A DNA stretch of 64,000 nucleotides from Taudactylus pleione. Its lineage: Eukaryota > Chordata > Amphibia > Anura > Myobatrachidae. Positions 37,872-52,500 of the stretch are shown piece after piece. Under the pieces are notes generated by a model, which was not told the origin of the DNA, did no database searches, and was given only the letters and a program-made list of their open reading frames with translations. Positions within the stretch are counted from its first letter, which is position 1. Every line of letters starts with the position of its first letter. The position numbers and the translations under genes were made by a program. Location of the stretch: NCBI GenBank assembly GCA_031769625.1, contig JAUIMM010002323.1, positions 186,001 through 250,000 of the forward strand, read 5' to 3'.

Positions 37872-40263
37872 GGATGTGTTGAAGACCAAGACCCACAAAT
37901 GTGATGTGAAATGGTTTTTCTCCCATGTTGCTTTTAAGAGAAAACAGCAAATGCAAGTTTTAGGCCAAAATGCATTGAAAGCAATGGAAATAACAAAAGT
38001 CCATTCTTTGTGATATCTCCTCTTGTAGCAAACACAGACAGCTCAAAATTGCACTGGATGTGTTGAAGACCAAGACCCACAAATGTGATGTGAAATGGTT
38101 TTTCTCCCATGTTGCGTTTAAGAGAAAACAGCAAATGCACGTTTTAGGCCAAAATGCATTGAAAGCAATGGAAACAACAAAAGCGCATACTTTGTGATAT
38201 CTCCTCTTGTAGCAAACACAGACAGCTCAAAATTGCACTGGATGTGTTGAAGACCAAGACCCACAAATGTGATGTGAAATGGTTTTTCTCCCATGTTGCG
38301 TTTAAGAGAAAACAGCAAATGCAAGTTTTAGGCCAAAATGCATTGAAAGCAATGAAAACAACAAAAGCGCATACTTTGTGATATCTCCTCTTGTAGCAAA
38401 CACAGACAGCTCAAAATTTCACTGGATGTGTTGAAGACCAAGACCCACAAATGTGATGTGAAATGGTTTTTCTCCCATGTTGCGTTTAAGAGAAAACAGC
38501 AAATGCACGTTTTAGGCCAAAATGCTTTGAAAGCAATGGAAACAACAAAAGCGCATACTTTGTGATATCTCCTCTTGTAGCAAACACAGACAGCTCAAAA
38601 TTTCACTGGATGTGTTGAAGACCAAGACCCACAAATGTGATGTGAAATGGTTTTTCTCCCATGTTGCGTTTAAGAGAAAACAGCAAATGCACGTTTTAGG
38701 CCAAAATGCATTGAAAGCAATGGAAACAACAAAAGAGCATACTTTGTGTTATCTCCTCTTGTAGCAAACACAGACAGCTCAAAATTTCACTGGATGTGTT
38801 GAAGACCAAAACCCACAAATGTGATGTGAAATGGTTTTTCTCCCATGTTGCATTTAAGAGAAAACAGCAAATGCAAGTTTTAGGCCAAAATGCATTGAAA
38901 GCAATGGAAATAACAAAAGCGCATACTTTGTGATATCTCCTCTTGTAGCAAACACAGACAGCTCAAAATTTCACTGGATGTGTTGAAGACCAAGACCCAC
39001 AAATGTGATGTGAAATGGTTTTTCTCCCATGTTGTGTTTAAGAGAAAACAGCAAATGCACGTTTTAGGCCAAAATGCTTTGAAAGCAATGGAAACAACAA
39101 AAGCGCATACTTTGTGATATCTCCTCTTGTAGCAAACACAGACAGCTCAAAATTTCACTGGATGTGTTGAAGACCAAGATCCACAAATGTGATGTGAAAT
39201 GGTATTTCTCCCATGTTGCTTTTAAGAGAAAACAGCAAATGCAAGTTTTAGGCCAAAATGCATTGAAAGCAATGGAAATAACAAAAGTCCATACTTTGTG
39301 ATATCTCCTCTTGTAGCAAACACAGACAGCTCAAAATTGCACTGGATGTGTTGAAGACCAAGACCCACAAATGTGATGTGAAATGGTTTTTCTCCCATGT
39401 TGCGTTTAAGAGAAAACAGCAAATGCACGTTTTAGGCCAAAATGCATTGAAAGCAATGAAAACAACAAAAGCGCATACTTTGTGATATCTCCTCTTGTAG
39501 CAAACACAGACAGCTCAAAATTTCACTGGATGTGTTGAAGACCAAGACCCACAAATGTGATGTGAAATGGTTTTTCTCCCATGTTGCGTTTAAGAGAAAA
39601 CAGCAAATGCACGTTTTAGGCCAAAATGCTTTGAAAGCAATGGAAACAACAAAAGCGCATACTTTGTGATATCTCCTCTTGTAGCAAACACAGACAGCTC
39701 AAAATTTCACTGGATGTGTTGAAGACCAAGACCCACAAATGTGATGTGAAATGGTTTTTCTCCCATGTTGCGTTTAAGAGAAAACAGCAAATGCACGTTT
39801 TAGGCCAAAATGCTTTGAAAGCAATGGAAACAACAAAAGCGCATACTTTGTGATATCTCCTCTTGTAGCAAACACAGACAGCTCAAAATTTCACTGGATG
39901 TGTTGAAGACCAAGACCCACAAATGTGATGTGAAATGGTTTTTCTCCCATGTTGCGTTTAAGAGAAAACAGCAACTGCACGTTTTAGGCCAAAATGCTTT
40001 GAAAGCAATGGAAACAACAAAAGCGCATACTTTGTGATATCTCCTCTTGTAGCAAACACAGACAGCTCAAAATTTCACTGGATGTGTTGAAGACCAAAAC
40101 CCACAAATGTGATGTGAAATGGTTTTTCTCACATGTTGCGTTTAAGAGAAAACAGCAATTGCACGTTTTAGGCCAAAATGTATTGAAAGCAATGGAAATA
40201 ACAAAAGTCCATACTTTGTGATATCTCCTCTTGTAGCAAACACAGACAGCTCAAAATTGCACA
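37872..40263 (+). repeat. 13-monomer tandem duplication, copy 1 (2392 bp)
   Basis: Markers recurring 2392 bp later are GTCCATTCTTTG (near 38001), TGTTTAAG (39035), GGTATTTCTCC (39201), CAACTGCACG (39975), TTCTCACATG (near 40127) and AATGTATTG (near 40179). Differences noticed are 39180 T (GATCCAC), 40159 T (CAATTGC) and 40263 A (CACAGGATG). Confidence 0.85.
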
Positions 40264-42655
40264 GGATGTGTTGAAGACCAAGACCCACAAATGTGATGTG
40301 AAATGGTTTTTCTCCCATGTTGCTTTTAAGAGAAAACAGCAAATGCAAGTTTTAGGCCAAAATGCATTGAAAGCAATGGAAATAACAAAAGTCCATTCTT
40401 TGTGATATCTCCTCTTGTAGCAAACACAGACAGCTCAAAATTGCACTGGATGTGTTGAAGACCAAGACCCACAAATGTGATGTGAAATGGTTTTTCTCCC
40501 ATGTTGCGTTTAAGAGAAAACAGCAAATGCACGTTTTAGGCCAAAATGCATTGAAAGCAATGGAAACAACAAAAGCGCATACTTTGTGATATCTCCTCTT
40601 GTAGCAAACACAGACAGCTCAAAATTGCACTGGATGTGTTGAAGACCAAGACCCACAAATGTGATGTGAAATGGTTTTTCTCCCATGTTGCGTTTAAGAG
40701 AAAACAGCAAATGCAAGTTTTAGGCCAAAATGCATTGAAAGCAATGAAAACAACAAAAGCGCATACTTTGTGATATCTCCTCTTGTAGCAAACACAGACA
40801 GCTCAAAATTTCACTGGATGTGTTGAAGACCAAGACCCACAAATGTGATGTGAAATGGTTTTTCTCCCATGTTGCGTTTAAGAGAAAACAGCAAATGCAC
40901 GTTTTAGGCCAAAATGCTTTGAAAGCAATGGAAACAACAAAAGCGCATACTTTGTGATATCTCCTCTTGTAGCAAACACAGACAGCTCAAAATTTCACTG
41001 GATGTGTTGAAGACCAAGACCCACAAATGTGATGTGAAATGGTTTTTCTCCCATGTTGCGTTTAAGAGAAAACAGCAAATGCACGTTTTAGGCCAAAATG
41101 CATTGAAAGCAATGGAAACAACAAAAGAGCATACTTTGTGTTATCTCCTCTTGTAGCAAACACAGACAGCTCAAAATTTCACTGGATGTGTTGAAGACCA
41201 AAACCCACAAATGTGATGTGAAATGGTTTTTCTCCCATGTTGCATTTAAGAGAAAACAGCAAATGCAAGTTTTAGGCCAAAATGCATTGAAAGCAATGGA
41301 AATAACAAAAGCGCATACTTTGTGATATCTCCTCTTGTAGCAAACACAGACAGCTCAAAATTTCACTGGATGTGTTGAAGACCAAGACCCACAAATGTGA
41401 TGTGAAATGGTTTTTCTCCCATGTTGTGTTTAAGAGAAAACAGCAAATGCACGTTTTAGGCCAAAATGCTTTGAAAGCAATGGAAACAACAAAAGCGCAT
41501 ACTTTGTGATATCTCCTCTTGTAGCAAACACAGACAGCTCAAAATTTCACTGGATGTGTTGAAGACCAAGACCCACAAATGTGATGTGAAATGGTATTTC
41601 TCCCATGTTGCTTTTAAGAGAAAACAGCAAATGCAAGTTTTAGGCCAAAATGCATTGAAAGCAATGGAAATAACAAAAGTCCATACTTTGTGATATCTCC
41701 TCTTGTAGCAAACACAGACAGCTCAAAATTGCACTGGATGTGTTGAAGACCAAGACCCACAAATGTGATGTGAAATGGTTTTTCTCCCATGTTGCGTTTA
41801 AGAGAAAACAGCAAATGCACGTTTTAGGCCAAAATGCATTGAAAGCAATGAAAACAACAAAAGCGCATACTTTGTGATATCTCCTCTTGTAGCAAACACA
41901 GACAGCTCAAAATTTCACTGGATGTGTTGAAGACCAAGACCCACAAATGTGATGTGAAATGGTTTTTCTCCCATGTTGCGTTTAAGAGAAAACAGCAAAT
42001 GCACGTTTTAGGCCAAAATGCTTTGAAAGCAATGGAAACAACAAAAGCGCATACTTTGTGATATCTCCTCTTGTAGCAAACACAGACAGCTCAAAATTTC
42101 ACTGGATGTGTTGAAGACCAAGACCCACAAATGTGATGTGAAATGGTTTTTCTCCCATGTTGCGTTTAAGAGAAAACAGCAAATGCACGTTTTAGGCCAA
42201 AATGCTTTGAAAGCAATGGAAACAACAAAAGCGCATACTTTGTGATATCTCCTCTTGTAGCAAACACAGACAGCTCAAAATTTCACTGGATGTGTTGAAG
42301 ACCAAGACCCACAAATGTGATGTGAAATGGTTTTTCTCCCATGTTGCGTTTAAGAGAAAACAGCAACTGCACGTTTTAGGCCAAAATGCTTTGAAAGCAA
42401 TGGAAACAACAAAAGCGCATACTTTGTGATATCTCCTCTTGTAGCAAACACAGACAGCTCAAAATTTCACTGGATGTGTTGAAGACCAAAACCCACAAAT
42501 GTGATGTGAAATGGTTTTTCTCACATGTTGCGTTTAAGAGAAAACAGCAAATGCACGTTTTAGGCCAAAATGTATTGAAAGCAATGGAAATAACAAAAGT
42601 CCATACTTTGTGATATCTCCTCTTGTAGCAAACACAGACAGCTCAAAATTGCACT
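40264..42655 (+). repeat. 13-monomer tandem duplication, copy 2 (2392 bp)
   Basis: The copy is directly adjacent to copy 1 and exactly 13 x 184 bp, with no indel. Markers are GTCCATTCTTTG (near 40393), TGTTTAAG (41427), GGTATTTCTCC (41593), CAACTGCACG (42367) and TTCTCACATG (near 42519). Just beyond it, AGAACAAACAGC near 42722 is a private change. Confidence 0.85.
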
Positions 42656-44240
42656 GGATGTGTTGAAGACCAAGACCCACAAATGTGATGTGAAATGGTT
42701 TTTCTCCCATGTTGCGTTTAAGAACAAACAGCAAATGCAAGTTTTAGGCCAAAATGCATTGAAAGCAATGAAAACAACAAAAGCTCATACTTTGTGATAT
42801 CTCCTCTTGTAGCAAACACAGACAGCTCAAAATTTCACTGGATGTGTTGAAGACCAAGACCCACAAATGTGATGTGAAATGGTTTTTCTCCCATGTTGCG
42901 TTTAAGAGAAAACAGCAAATGCACGTTTTAGGCCAAAATGCTTTGAAAGCAATGGAAACAACAAAAGCGCATACTTTGTGATATCTCCTCTTGTAGCAAA
43001 CACAGACAGCTCAAAATTGCACTGGATGTGTTGAAGACCAAGACCCACAAATGTGATGTGAAATGGTTTTTCTCCCATGTTGCGTTTAAGAGAAAACAGC
43101 AAATGCACGTTTTAGGCCAAAATGCTTTGAAAGCAATGAAAACTACAAAAGCGCATACTTTGTGATATCTCCTCTTGTAGCAAAAACACAGACAGCTCAA
43201 AATTTCACTGGATGTGTTGAAGACCAAGACCCACAAATGTGATGTGAAATGGTTTTTCTCCCATGTTGCGTTTAAGAGAAAACAGCAAATGCACGTTTTA
43301 GGCCAAAATGCTTTGAAAGCAATGGAAACAACAAAAGCGCATACTTTGTGATATCTCCTCTTGTAGCAAACACAGACAGCTCAAAATTTCACTGGATGTG
43401 TTGAAGACCAAGACCCACAAATGTGATGTGAAATGGTTTTTCTCCCATGTTGCTTTTAAGAGAAAACAGCAAATGCAAGTTTTAGGCCAAAATGAATTGA
43501 AAGCAATGGAAATAACAAAAGTCCATACTTTGTGATATCTCCTCTTGTAGCAAACACAGACAGCTCAAAATTGCACTGGATGTGTTGAAGACCAAGACCC
43601 ACAAATATGATGTGAAAAGGTTTTTCTCCCATGTTGCGTTTAAGAGAAAACAGCAAATGCACGTTTTAGGCCAAAATGCATTGAAAGCAATGGAAACAAC
43701 AAAAGCGCATACTTTGTGATATCTCCTCTTGTAGCAAACACAGACAGCTCAAAATTTCACTGGATGTGTTGAAGACCAAGACCCACAAATGTGATGTGAA
43801 ATGGTTTTTCTCCCATGTTGCTTTTAAGAGAAAACAGCAAATGCAAGTTTTAGGCCAAAATGCATTGAAAGCAATGGAAATAACAAAAGTCCATACTTTG
43901 TGATATCTCCTCTTGTAGCAAACACAGACAGCTCAAAATTGCACTGGATGTGTTGAAGACCAAGACCCACAAATGTGATGTGAAATGGTTTTTCTCCCAT
44001 GTTGCGTTTAAGAGAAAACAGCAAATGCACGTTTTAGGCCCAAATGCTTTGAAAGCAATGGAAACAACAAAAGCGCATACTTTGTGATATCTCCTCTTGT
44101 AGCAAACACAGACAGCTCAAAATTTCACTGGATGTGTTGAAGACCAAGACCCACAAATGTGATGTGAAATGGTTTTTCTCCCATGTTGCGTTTAAGAGAA
44201 AACAGCAAATGCACGTTTTAGGCCAAAATGCTTTGAAAGC

Positions 44241-44250
44241 AAATGGAAAC
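44241..44250 (+). other. Monomer with 1-bp insertion (GCAAATGGAAAC)
   Basis: GAAAGCAATGGAAAC becomes GAAAGCAAATGGAAAC, a one-base expansion of the A run, giving a 185-bp monomer. It is private to this position. A nearby GGCCCAAATG (44040 area, A to C) is also private. Confidence 0.8.
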
Positions 44251-45172
44251 AACAAAAGCGCATACTTTGTGATATCTCCTCTTGTAGCAAACACAGACAG
44301 CTCAAAATTTCACTGGATGTGTTGAAGACCAAGACCCACAAATGTGATGTGAAATGGTTTTTCTCCCATGTTGCTTTTAAGAGAAAACAGCAAATGCAAG
44401 TTTTAGGCCAAAATGCATTGAAAGCAATGGAAATAACAAAAGTCCATACTTTGTGATATCTCCTCTTGTAGCAAACACAGACAGCTCAAAATTGCACTGG
44501 ATGTGTTGAAGACCAAGACCCACAAATGTGATGTGAAATGGTTTTTCTCCCATGTTGCATTTAAGAGAAAACAGCAAATGCATGTTTTAGGCCAAAATGC
44601 ATTGAAAGCAATGGAAACAACAAAAGCGCATACTTTGTGATATCTCCTCTTGTAGCAAACACAGACAGCTCAAAATTTCACTGGATGTGTTGAAGACAAA
44701 GACCCAAAAATGTGATGTGAAATGGTTTTTCTCCCATGTTGCGTTTAAGAGAAAACAGCAAATGCAAGTTTTAGGCCAAAATGCATTGAAAGCAATGAAA
44801 ACAACAAAAGCGCATACTTTGTGATATCTCCTCTTGTAGCAAAAACACAGACAGCTCAAAATTTCACTGGATGTGTTGAAGACCAAGACCCACAAATGTG
44901 ATGTGAAATGGTTTTTCTCCCATGTTGCGTTTAAGAGAAAACAGCAAATGCACGTTTTAGGCCAAAATGCTTTGAAAGCAATGGAAACAACAAAAGAGCA
45001 TACTTTGTGTTATCTCCTCTTGTAGCAAACACAGACAGCTCAAAATTTCACTGGATGTGTTGAAGACCAAAACCCACAAATGTGATGTGAAATGGTTTTT
45101 CTCCCATGTTGCATTTAAGAGAAAACAGCAAATGCAAGTTTTAGGCCAAAATGCATTGAAAGCAATGGAAAT

Positions 45173-48100
45173 AACAAAAGCGCATACTTTGTGATATCTC
45201 CTCTTGTAGCAAACACAGACAGCTCAAAATTTCACTGGATGTGTTGAAGACCAAGACCCACAAATGTGATGTGAAATGGTTTTTCTCCCATGTTGTGTTT
45301 AAGAGAAAACAGCAAATGCACGTTTTAGGCCAAAATGCTTTGAAAGCAATGGAAACAACAAATGCGCATACTTTGTGATATCTCCTCTTGTAGCAAACAC
45401 AGACAGCTCAAAATTTCACTGGATGTGTTGAAGACCAAGACCCACAAATGTGATGTGAAATGGTTTTTCTCCCATGTTGCTTTTAAGAGAAAACAGCAAA
45501 TGCAAGTTTTAGGCCAAAATGCATTGAAAGCAATGGAAATAACAAGAGTCCATACTTTGTGATATCTCCTCTTGTAGCAAACACAGACAGCTCAAAATTG
45601 CACTGGATGTGTTGAAGACCAAGACCCACAAATGTGATGTGAAATGGTTTTTCTCCCATGTTGCGTTTAAGAGAAAACAGCAAATGCACGTTTTAGGCCA
45701 AAATGCATTGAAAGCAATGAAAACAACAAAAGCGCATACTTTGTGATATCTCCTCTTGTAGCAAACACAGACAGCTCAAAATTTCACTGGATGTGTTGAA
45801 GACCAAGACCCACAAATGTGATGTGAAATGGTTTTTCTCCCATGTTGCGTTTAAGAGAAAACAGCAAATGCACGTTTTAGGCCAAAATGCTTTGAAAGCA
45901 ATGGAAACAACAAAAGCGCATACTTTGTGATATCTCCTCTTGTAGCAAACACAGACAGCTCAAAATTTCACTGGATGTGTTGAAGACCAAGACCCACAAA
46001 TGTGATGTGAAATGGTTTTTCTCCCATGTTGCGTTTAAGAGAAAACAGCAAATGCACGTTTTAGGCCAAAATGCTTTGAAAGCAATGGAAACAACAAAAG
46101 CGCATACTTTGTGATATCTCCTCTTGTAGCAAACACAGACAGCTCAAAATTTCACTGGATGTGTTGAAGACCAAGACCCACAAATGTGATGTGAAATGGT
46201 TTTTCTCCCATGTTGCGTTTAAGAGAAAACAGCAACTGCACGTTTTAGGCCAAAATGCTTTGAAAGCAATGGAAACAACAAAAGCGCATACTTTGTGATA
46301 TCTCCTCTTGTAGCAAACACAGACAGCTCAAAATTTCACTGGATGTGTTGAAGACCAAGACCCACAAATGTGATGTGAAATGGTTTTTCTCCCATGTTGC
46401 GTTTAAGAGAAAACAGCAAATGCACGTTTTAGGCCAAAATGTATTGAAAGCAATGGAAATAACAAAAGTCCATACTTTGTGATATCTCCTCTTGTAGCAA
46501 ACACAGACAGCTCAAAATTGCACTGGATGTGTTGAAGACCAAGACCCACAAATGTGATGTGAAATGGTTTTTCTCCCATGTTGCGTTTAAGAGAAAACAG
46601 CAAATGCAAGTTTTAGGCCAAAATGCATTGAAAGCAATGAAAACAACAAAAGCTCATACTTTGTGATATCTCCTCTTGTAGCAAACACAGACAGCTCAAA
46701 ATTTCACTGGATGTGTTGAAGACCAAGACCCACAAATGTGATGTGAAATGGTTTTTCTCCCATGTTGCGTTTAAGAGAAAACAGCAAATGCACGTTTTAG
46801 GCCAAAATGCTTTGAAAGCAATGGAAACAACAAAAGCGCATACTTTGTGATATCTCCTCTTGTAGCAAACACAGACAGCTCAAAATTGCACTGGATGTGT
46901 TGAAGACCAAGACCCACAAATGTGATGTGAAATGGTTTTTCTCCCATGTTGCGTTTAAGAGAAAACAGCAAATGCACGTTTTAGGCCAAAATGCTTTGAA
47001 AGCAATGGAAACAACAAAAGCGCATACTTTGTGATATCTCCTCTTGTAGCAAACACAGACAGCTCAAAATTTCACTGGATGTGTTGAAGACCAAGACCCA
47101 CAAATGTGATGTGAAATGGTTTTTCTCCCATGTTGCTTTTAAGAGAAAACAGCAAATGCAAGTTTTAGGCCAAAATGCATTGAAAGCAATGGAAATAACA
47201 AAAGTCCATACTTTGTGATATCTCCTCTTGTAGCAAACACAGACAGCTCAAAATTGCACTGGATGTGTTGAAGACCAAGACCCACAAATGTGATGTGAAA
47301 TGGTTTTTCTCCCATGTTGCGTTTAAGAGAAAACAGCAAATGCATGTTTTAGGCCAAAATGCATTGAAAGCAATGGAAACAACAAAAGCGCATACTTTGT
47401 GATATCTCCTCTTGTAGCAAACACAGACAGCTCAAAATTTCACTGGATGTGTTGAAGACCAAGACCCAAAAATGTGATGTGAAATGGTTTTTCTCCCATG
47501 TTGCGTTTAAGAGAAAACAGCAAATGCAAGTTTTAGGCCAAAATGCATTGAAAGCAATGAAAACAACAAAAGCGCATACTTTGTGATATCTCCTCTTGTA
47601 GCAAACACAGACAGCTCAAAATTTCACTGGATGTGTTGAAGACCAAGACCCACAAATGTGATGTGAAATGGTTTTTCTCCCATGTTGCGTTTAAGAGAAA
47701 ACAGCAAATGCACGTTTTAGGCCAAAATGCTTTGAAAGCAATGGAAACAACAAAAGCGCATACTTTGTGATATCTCCTCTTGTAGCAAACACAGACAGCT
47801 CAAAATTTCACTGGATGTGTTGAAGACCAAGACCCACAAATGTGATGTGAAATGGTTTTTCTCCCATGTTGCGTTTAAGAGAAAACAGCAAATGCACGTT
47901 TTAGGCCAAAATGCATTGAAAGCAATGGAAACAACAAAAGAGCATACTTTGTGTTATCTCCTCTTGTAGCAAACACAGACAGCTCAAAATTTCACTGGAT
48001 GTGTTGAAGACCAAAACCCACAAATGTGATGTGAAATGGTTTTTCTCCCATGTTGCATTTAAGAGAAAACAGCAAATGCAAGTTTTAGGCCAAAATGCAT

Positions 48101-49587
48101 TGAAAGCAATGGAAATAACAAAAGCGCATACTTTGTGATATCTCCTCTTGTAGCAAACACAGACAGCTCAAAATTTCACTGGATGTGTTGAAGACCAAGA
48201 CCCACAAATGTGATGTGAAATGGTTTTTCTCCCATGTTGTGTTTAAGAGAAAACAGCAAATGGACGTTTTAGGCCAAAATGCTTTGAAAGCAATGGAAAC
48301 AACAAAAGCGCATACTTTGTGATATCTCCTCTTGTAGCAAACACAGACAGCTCAAAATTTCACTGGATGTGTTGAAGACCAAGACCCACAAATGTGATGT
48401 GAAATGGTTTTTCTCCCATGTTGCTTTTAAGAGAAAACAGCAAATGCAAGTTTTAGGCCAAAATGCATTGAAAGCAATGGAAATAACAAAAGTCCATACT
48501 TTGTGATATCTCCTCTTGTAGCAAACACAGACAGCTCAAAATTGCACTGGATGTGTTGAAGACCAAGACCCACAAATGTGATGTGAAATGGTTTTTCTCC
48601 CATGTTGCGTTTAAGAGAAAACAGCAAATGCACGTTTTAGGCCAAAATGCTTTGAAAGCAATGGAAACAACAAAAGCGCATACTTTGTGATATCTCCTCT
48701 TGTAGCAAACACAGACAGCTCAAAATTTCACTGGATGTGTTGAAGACCAAGACCACAAATGTGATGTGAAATGGTTTTTCTCCCATGTTGCGTTTAAGAG
48801 AAAACAGCAAATGCACGTTTTAGGCCAAAATGCTTTGAAAGCAATGGAAACAACAAAAGCGCATACTTTGTGATATCTCCTCTTGTAGCAAACACAGACA
48901 GCTCAAAATTTCACTGGATGTGTTGAAGACCAAGACCCACAAATGTGATGTGAAATGGTTTTTCTCCCATGTTGCGTTTAAGAGAAAACAGCAAATGCAA
49001 GTTTTAGGCCAAAATGCATTGAAAGCAATGAAAACAACAAAAGCTCATACTTTGTGATATCTCCTCTTGTAGCAAACACAGACAGCTCAAAATTTCACTG
49101 GATGTGTTGAAGACCAAGACCCACAAATGTGATGTGAAATGGTTTTTCTCCCATGTTGCGTTTAAGAGAAAACAGCAAATGCACGTTTTAGGCCAAAATG
49201 CTTTGAAAGCAATGGAAACAACAAAAGCGCATACTTTGTGATATCTCCTCTTGTAGCAAACACAGACAGCTCAAAATTGCACTGGATGTGTTGAAGACCA
49301 AGACCCACAAATGTGATGTGAAATGGTTTTTCTCCCATGTTGCGTTTAAGAGAAAACAGCAAATGCAAGTTTTAGGCCAAAATGCATTGAAAGCAATGAA
49401 AACAACAAAAGCTCATACTTTGTGATATCTCCTCTTGTAGCAAACACAGACAGCTCAAAATTTCACTGGATGTGTTGAAGACCAAGACCCACAAATGTGA
49501 TGTGAAATGGTTTTTCTCCCATGTTGCGTTTAAGAGAAAACAGCAAATGCACGTTTTAGGCCAAAATGCTTTGAAAGCAATGGAAAC
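45173..49587 (+). repeat. 24-monomer tandem duplication, copy 1 (4415 bp)
   Basis: The copy starts after 45172 T versus 49587 C. Markers repeated 4415 bp later are TGTTTAAG (45296), AACAAATGCGC (near 45359), AACAAGAGTCC (near 45542), CAACTGCACG (46236), GCATGTTTT (near 47342), TGGACGTTTT (near 48262) and the one-base deletion CAAGACCACAAATG (near 48749). Confidence 0.9.
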
Positions 49588-52500
49588 AACAAAAGCGCAT
49601 ACTTTGTGATATCTCCTCTTGTAGCAAACACAGACAGCTCAAAATTTCACTGGATGTGTTGAAGACCAAGACCCACAAATGTGATGTGAAATGGTTTTTC
49701 TCCCATGTTGTGTTTAAGAGAAAACAGCAAATGCACGTTTTAGGCCAAAATGCTTTGAAAGCAATGGAAACAACAAATGCGCATACTTTGTGATATCTCC
49801 TCTTGTAGCAAACACAGACAGCTCAAAATTTCACTGGATGTGTTGAAGACCAAGACCCACAAATGTGATGTGAAATGGTTTTTCTCCCATGTTGCTTTTA
49901 AGAGAAAACAGCAAATGCAAGTTTTAGGCCAAAATGCATTGAAAGCAATGGAAATAACAAGAGTCCATACTTTGTGATATCTCCTCTTGTAGCAAACACA
50001 GACAGCTCAAAATTGCACTGGATGTGTTGAAGACCAAGACCCACAAATGTGATGTGAAATGGTTTTTCTCCCATGTTGCGTTTAAGAGAAAACAGCAAAT
50101 GCACGTTTTAGGCCAAAATGCATTGAAAGCAATGAAAACAACAAAAGCGCATACTTTGTGATATCTCCTCTTGTAGCAAACACAGACAGCTCAAAATTTC
50201 ACTGGATGTGTTGAAGACCAAGACCCACAAATGTGATGTGAAATGGTTTTTCTCCCATGTTGCGTTTAAGAGAAAACAGCAAATGCACGTTTTAGGCCAA
50301 AATGCTTTGAAAGCAATGGAAACAACAAAAGCGCATACTTTGTGATATCTCCTCTTGTAGCAAACACAGACAGCTCAAAATTTCACTGGATGTGTTGAAG
50401 ACCAAGACCCACAAATGTGATGTGAAATGGTTTTTCTCCCATGTTGCGTTTAAGAGAAAACAGCAAATGCACGTTTTAGGCCAAAATGCTTTGAAAGCAA
50501 TGGAAACAACAAAAGCGCATACTTTGTGATATCTCCTCTTGTAGCAAACACAGACAGCTCAAAATTTCACTGGATGTGTTGAAGACCAAGACCCACAAAT
50601 GTGATGTGAAATGGTTTTTCTCCCATGTTGCGTTTAAGAGAAAACAGCAACTGCACGTTTTAGGCCAAAATGCTTTGAAAGCAATGGAAACAACAAAAGC
50701 GCATACTTTGTGATATCTCCTCTTGTAGCAAACACAGACAGCTCAAAATTTCACTGGATGTGTTGAAGACCAAGACCCACAAATGTGATGTGAAATGGTT
50801 TTTCTCCCATGTTGCGTTTAAGAGAAAACAGCAAATGCACGTTTTAGGCCAAAATGTATTGAAAGCAATGGAAATAACAAAAGTCCATACTTTGTGATAT
50901 CTCCTCTTGTAGCAAACACAGACAGCTCAAAATTGCACTGGATGTGTTGAAGACCAAGACCCACAAATGTGATGTGAAATGGTTTTTCTCCCATGTTGCG
51001 TTTAAGAGAAAACAGCAAATGCAAGTTTTAGGCCAAAATGCATTGAAAGCAATGAAAACAACAAAAGCTCATACTTTGTGATATCTCCTCTTGTAGCAAA
51101 CACAGACAGCTCAAAATTTCACTGGATGTGTTGAAGACCAAGACCCACAAATGTGATGTGAAATGGTTTTTCTCCCATGTTGCGTTTAAGAGAAAACAGC
51201 AAATGCACATTTTAGGCCAAAATGCTTTGAAAGCAATGGAAACAACAAAAGCGCATACTTTGTGATATCTCCTCTTGTAGCAAACACAGACAGCTCAAAA
51301 TTGCACTGGATGTGTTGAAGACCAAGACCCACAAATGTGATGTGAAATGGTTTTTCTCCCATGTTGCGTTTAAGAGAAAACAGCAAATGCACGTTTTAGG
51401 CCAAAATGCTTTGAAAGCAATGGAAACAACAAAAGCGCATACTTTGTGATATCTCCTCTTGTAGCAAACACAGACAGCTCAAAATTTCACTGGATGTGTT
51501 GAAGACCAAGACCCACAAATGTGATGTGAAATGGTTTTTCTCCCATGTTGCTTTTAAGAGAAAACAGCAAATGCAAGTTTTAGGCCAAAATGCATTGAAA
51601 GCAATGGAAATAACAAAAGTCCATACTTTGTGATATCTCCTCTTGTAGCAAACACAGACAGCTCAAAATTGCACTGGATGTGTTGAAGACCAAGACCCAC
51701 AAATGTGATGTGAAATGGTTTTTCTCCCATGTTGCGTTTAAGAGAAAACAGCAAATGCATGTTTTAGGCCAAAATGCATTGAAAGCAATGGAAACAACAA
51801 AAGCGCATACTTTGTGATATCTCCTCTTGTAGCAAACACAGACAGCTCAAAATTTCACTGGATGTGTTGAAGACCAAGACCCAAAAATGTGATGTGAAAT
51901 GGTTTTTCTCCCATGTTGCGTTTAAGAGAAAACAGCAAATGCAAGTTTTAGGCCAAAATGCATTGAAAGCAATGAAAACAACAAAAGCGCATACTTTGTG
52001 ATATCTCCTCTTGTAGCAAACACAGACAGCTCAAAATTTCACTGGATGTGTTGAAGACCAAGACCCACAAATGTGATGTGAAATGGTTTTTCTCCCATGT
52101 TGCGTTTAAGAGAAAACAGCAAATGCACGTTTTAGGCCAAAATGCTTTGAAAGCAATGGAAACAACAAAAGCGCATACTTTGTGATATCTCCTCTTGTAG
52201 CAAACACAGACAGCTCAAAATTTCACTGGATGTGTTGAAGACCAAGACCCACAAATGTGATGTGAAATGGTTTTTCTCCCATGTTGCGTTTAAGAGAAAA
52301 CAGCAAATGCACGTTTTAGGCCAAAATGCATTGAAAGCAATGGAAACAACAAAAGAGCATACTTTGTGTTATCTCCTCTTGTAGCAAACACAGACAGCTC
52401 AAAATTTCACTGGATGTGTTGAAGACCAAAACCCACAAATGTGATGTGAAATGGTTTTTCTCCCATGTTGCATTTAAGAGAAAACAGCAAATGCAAGTTT

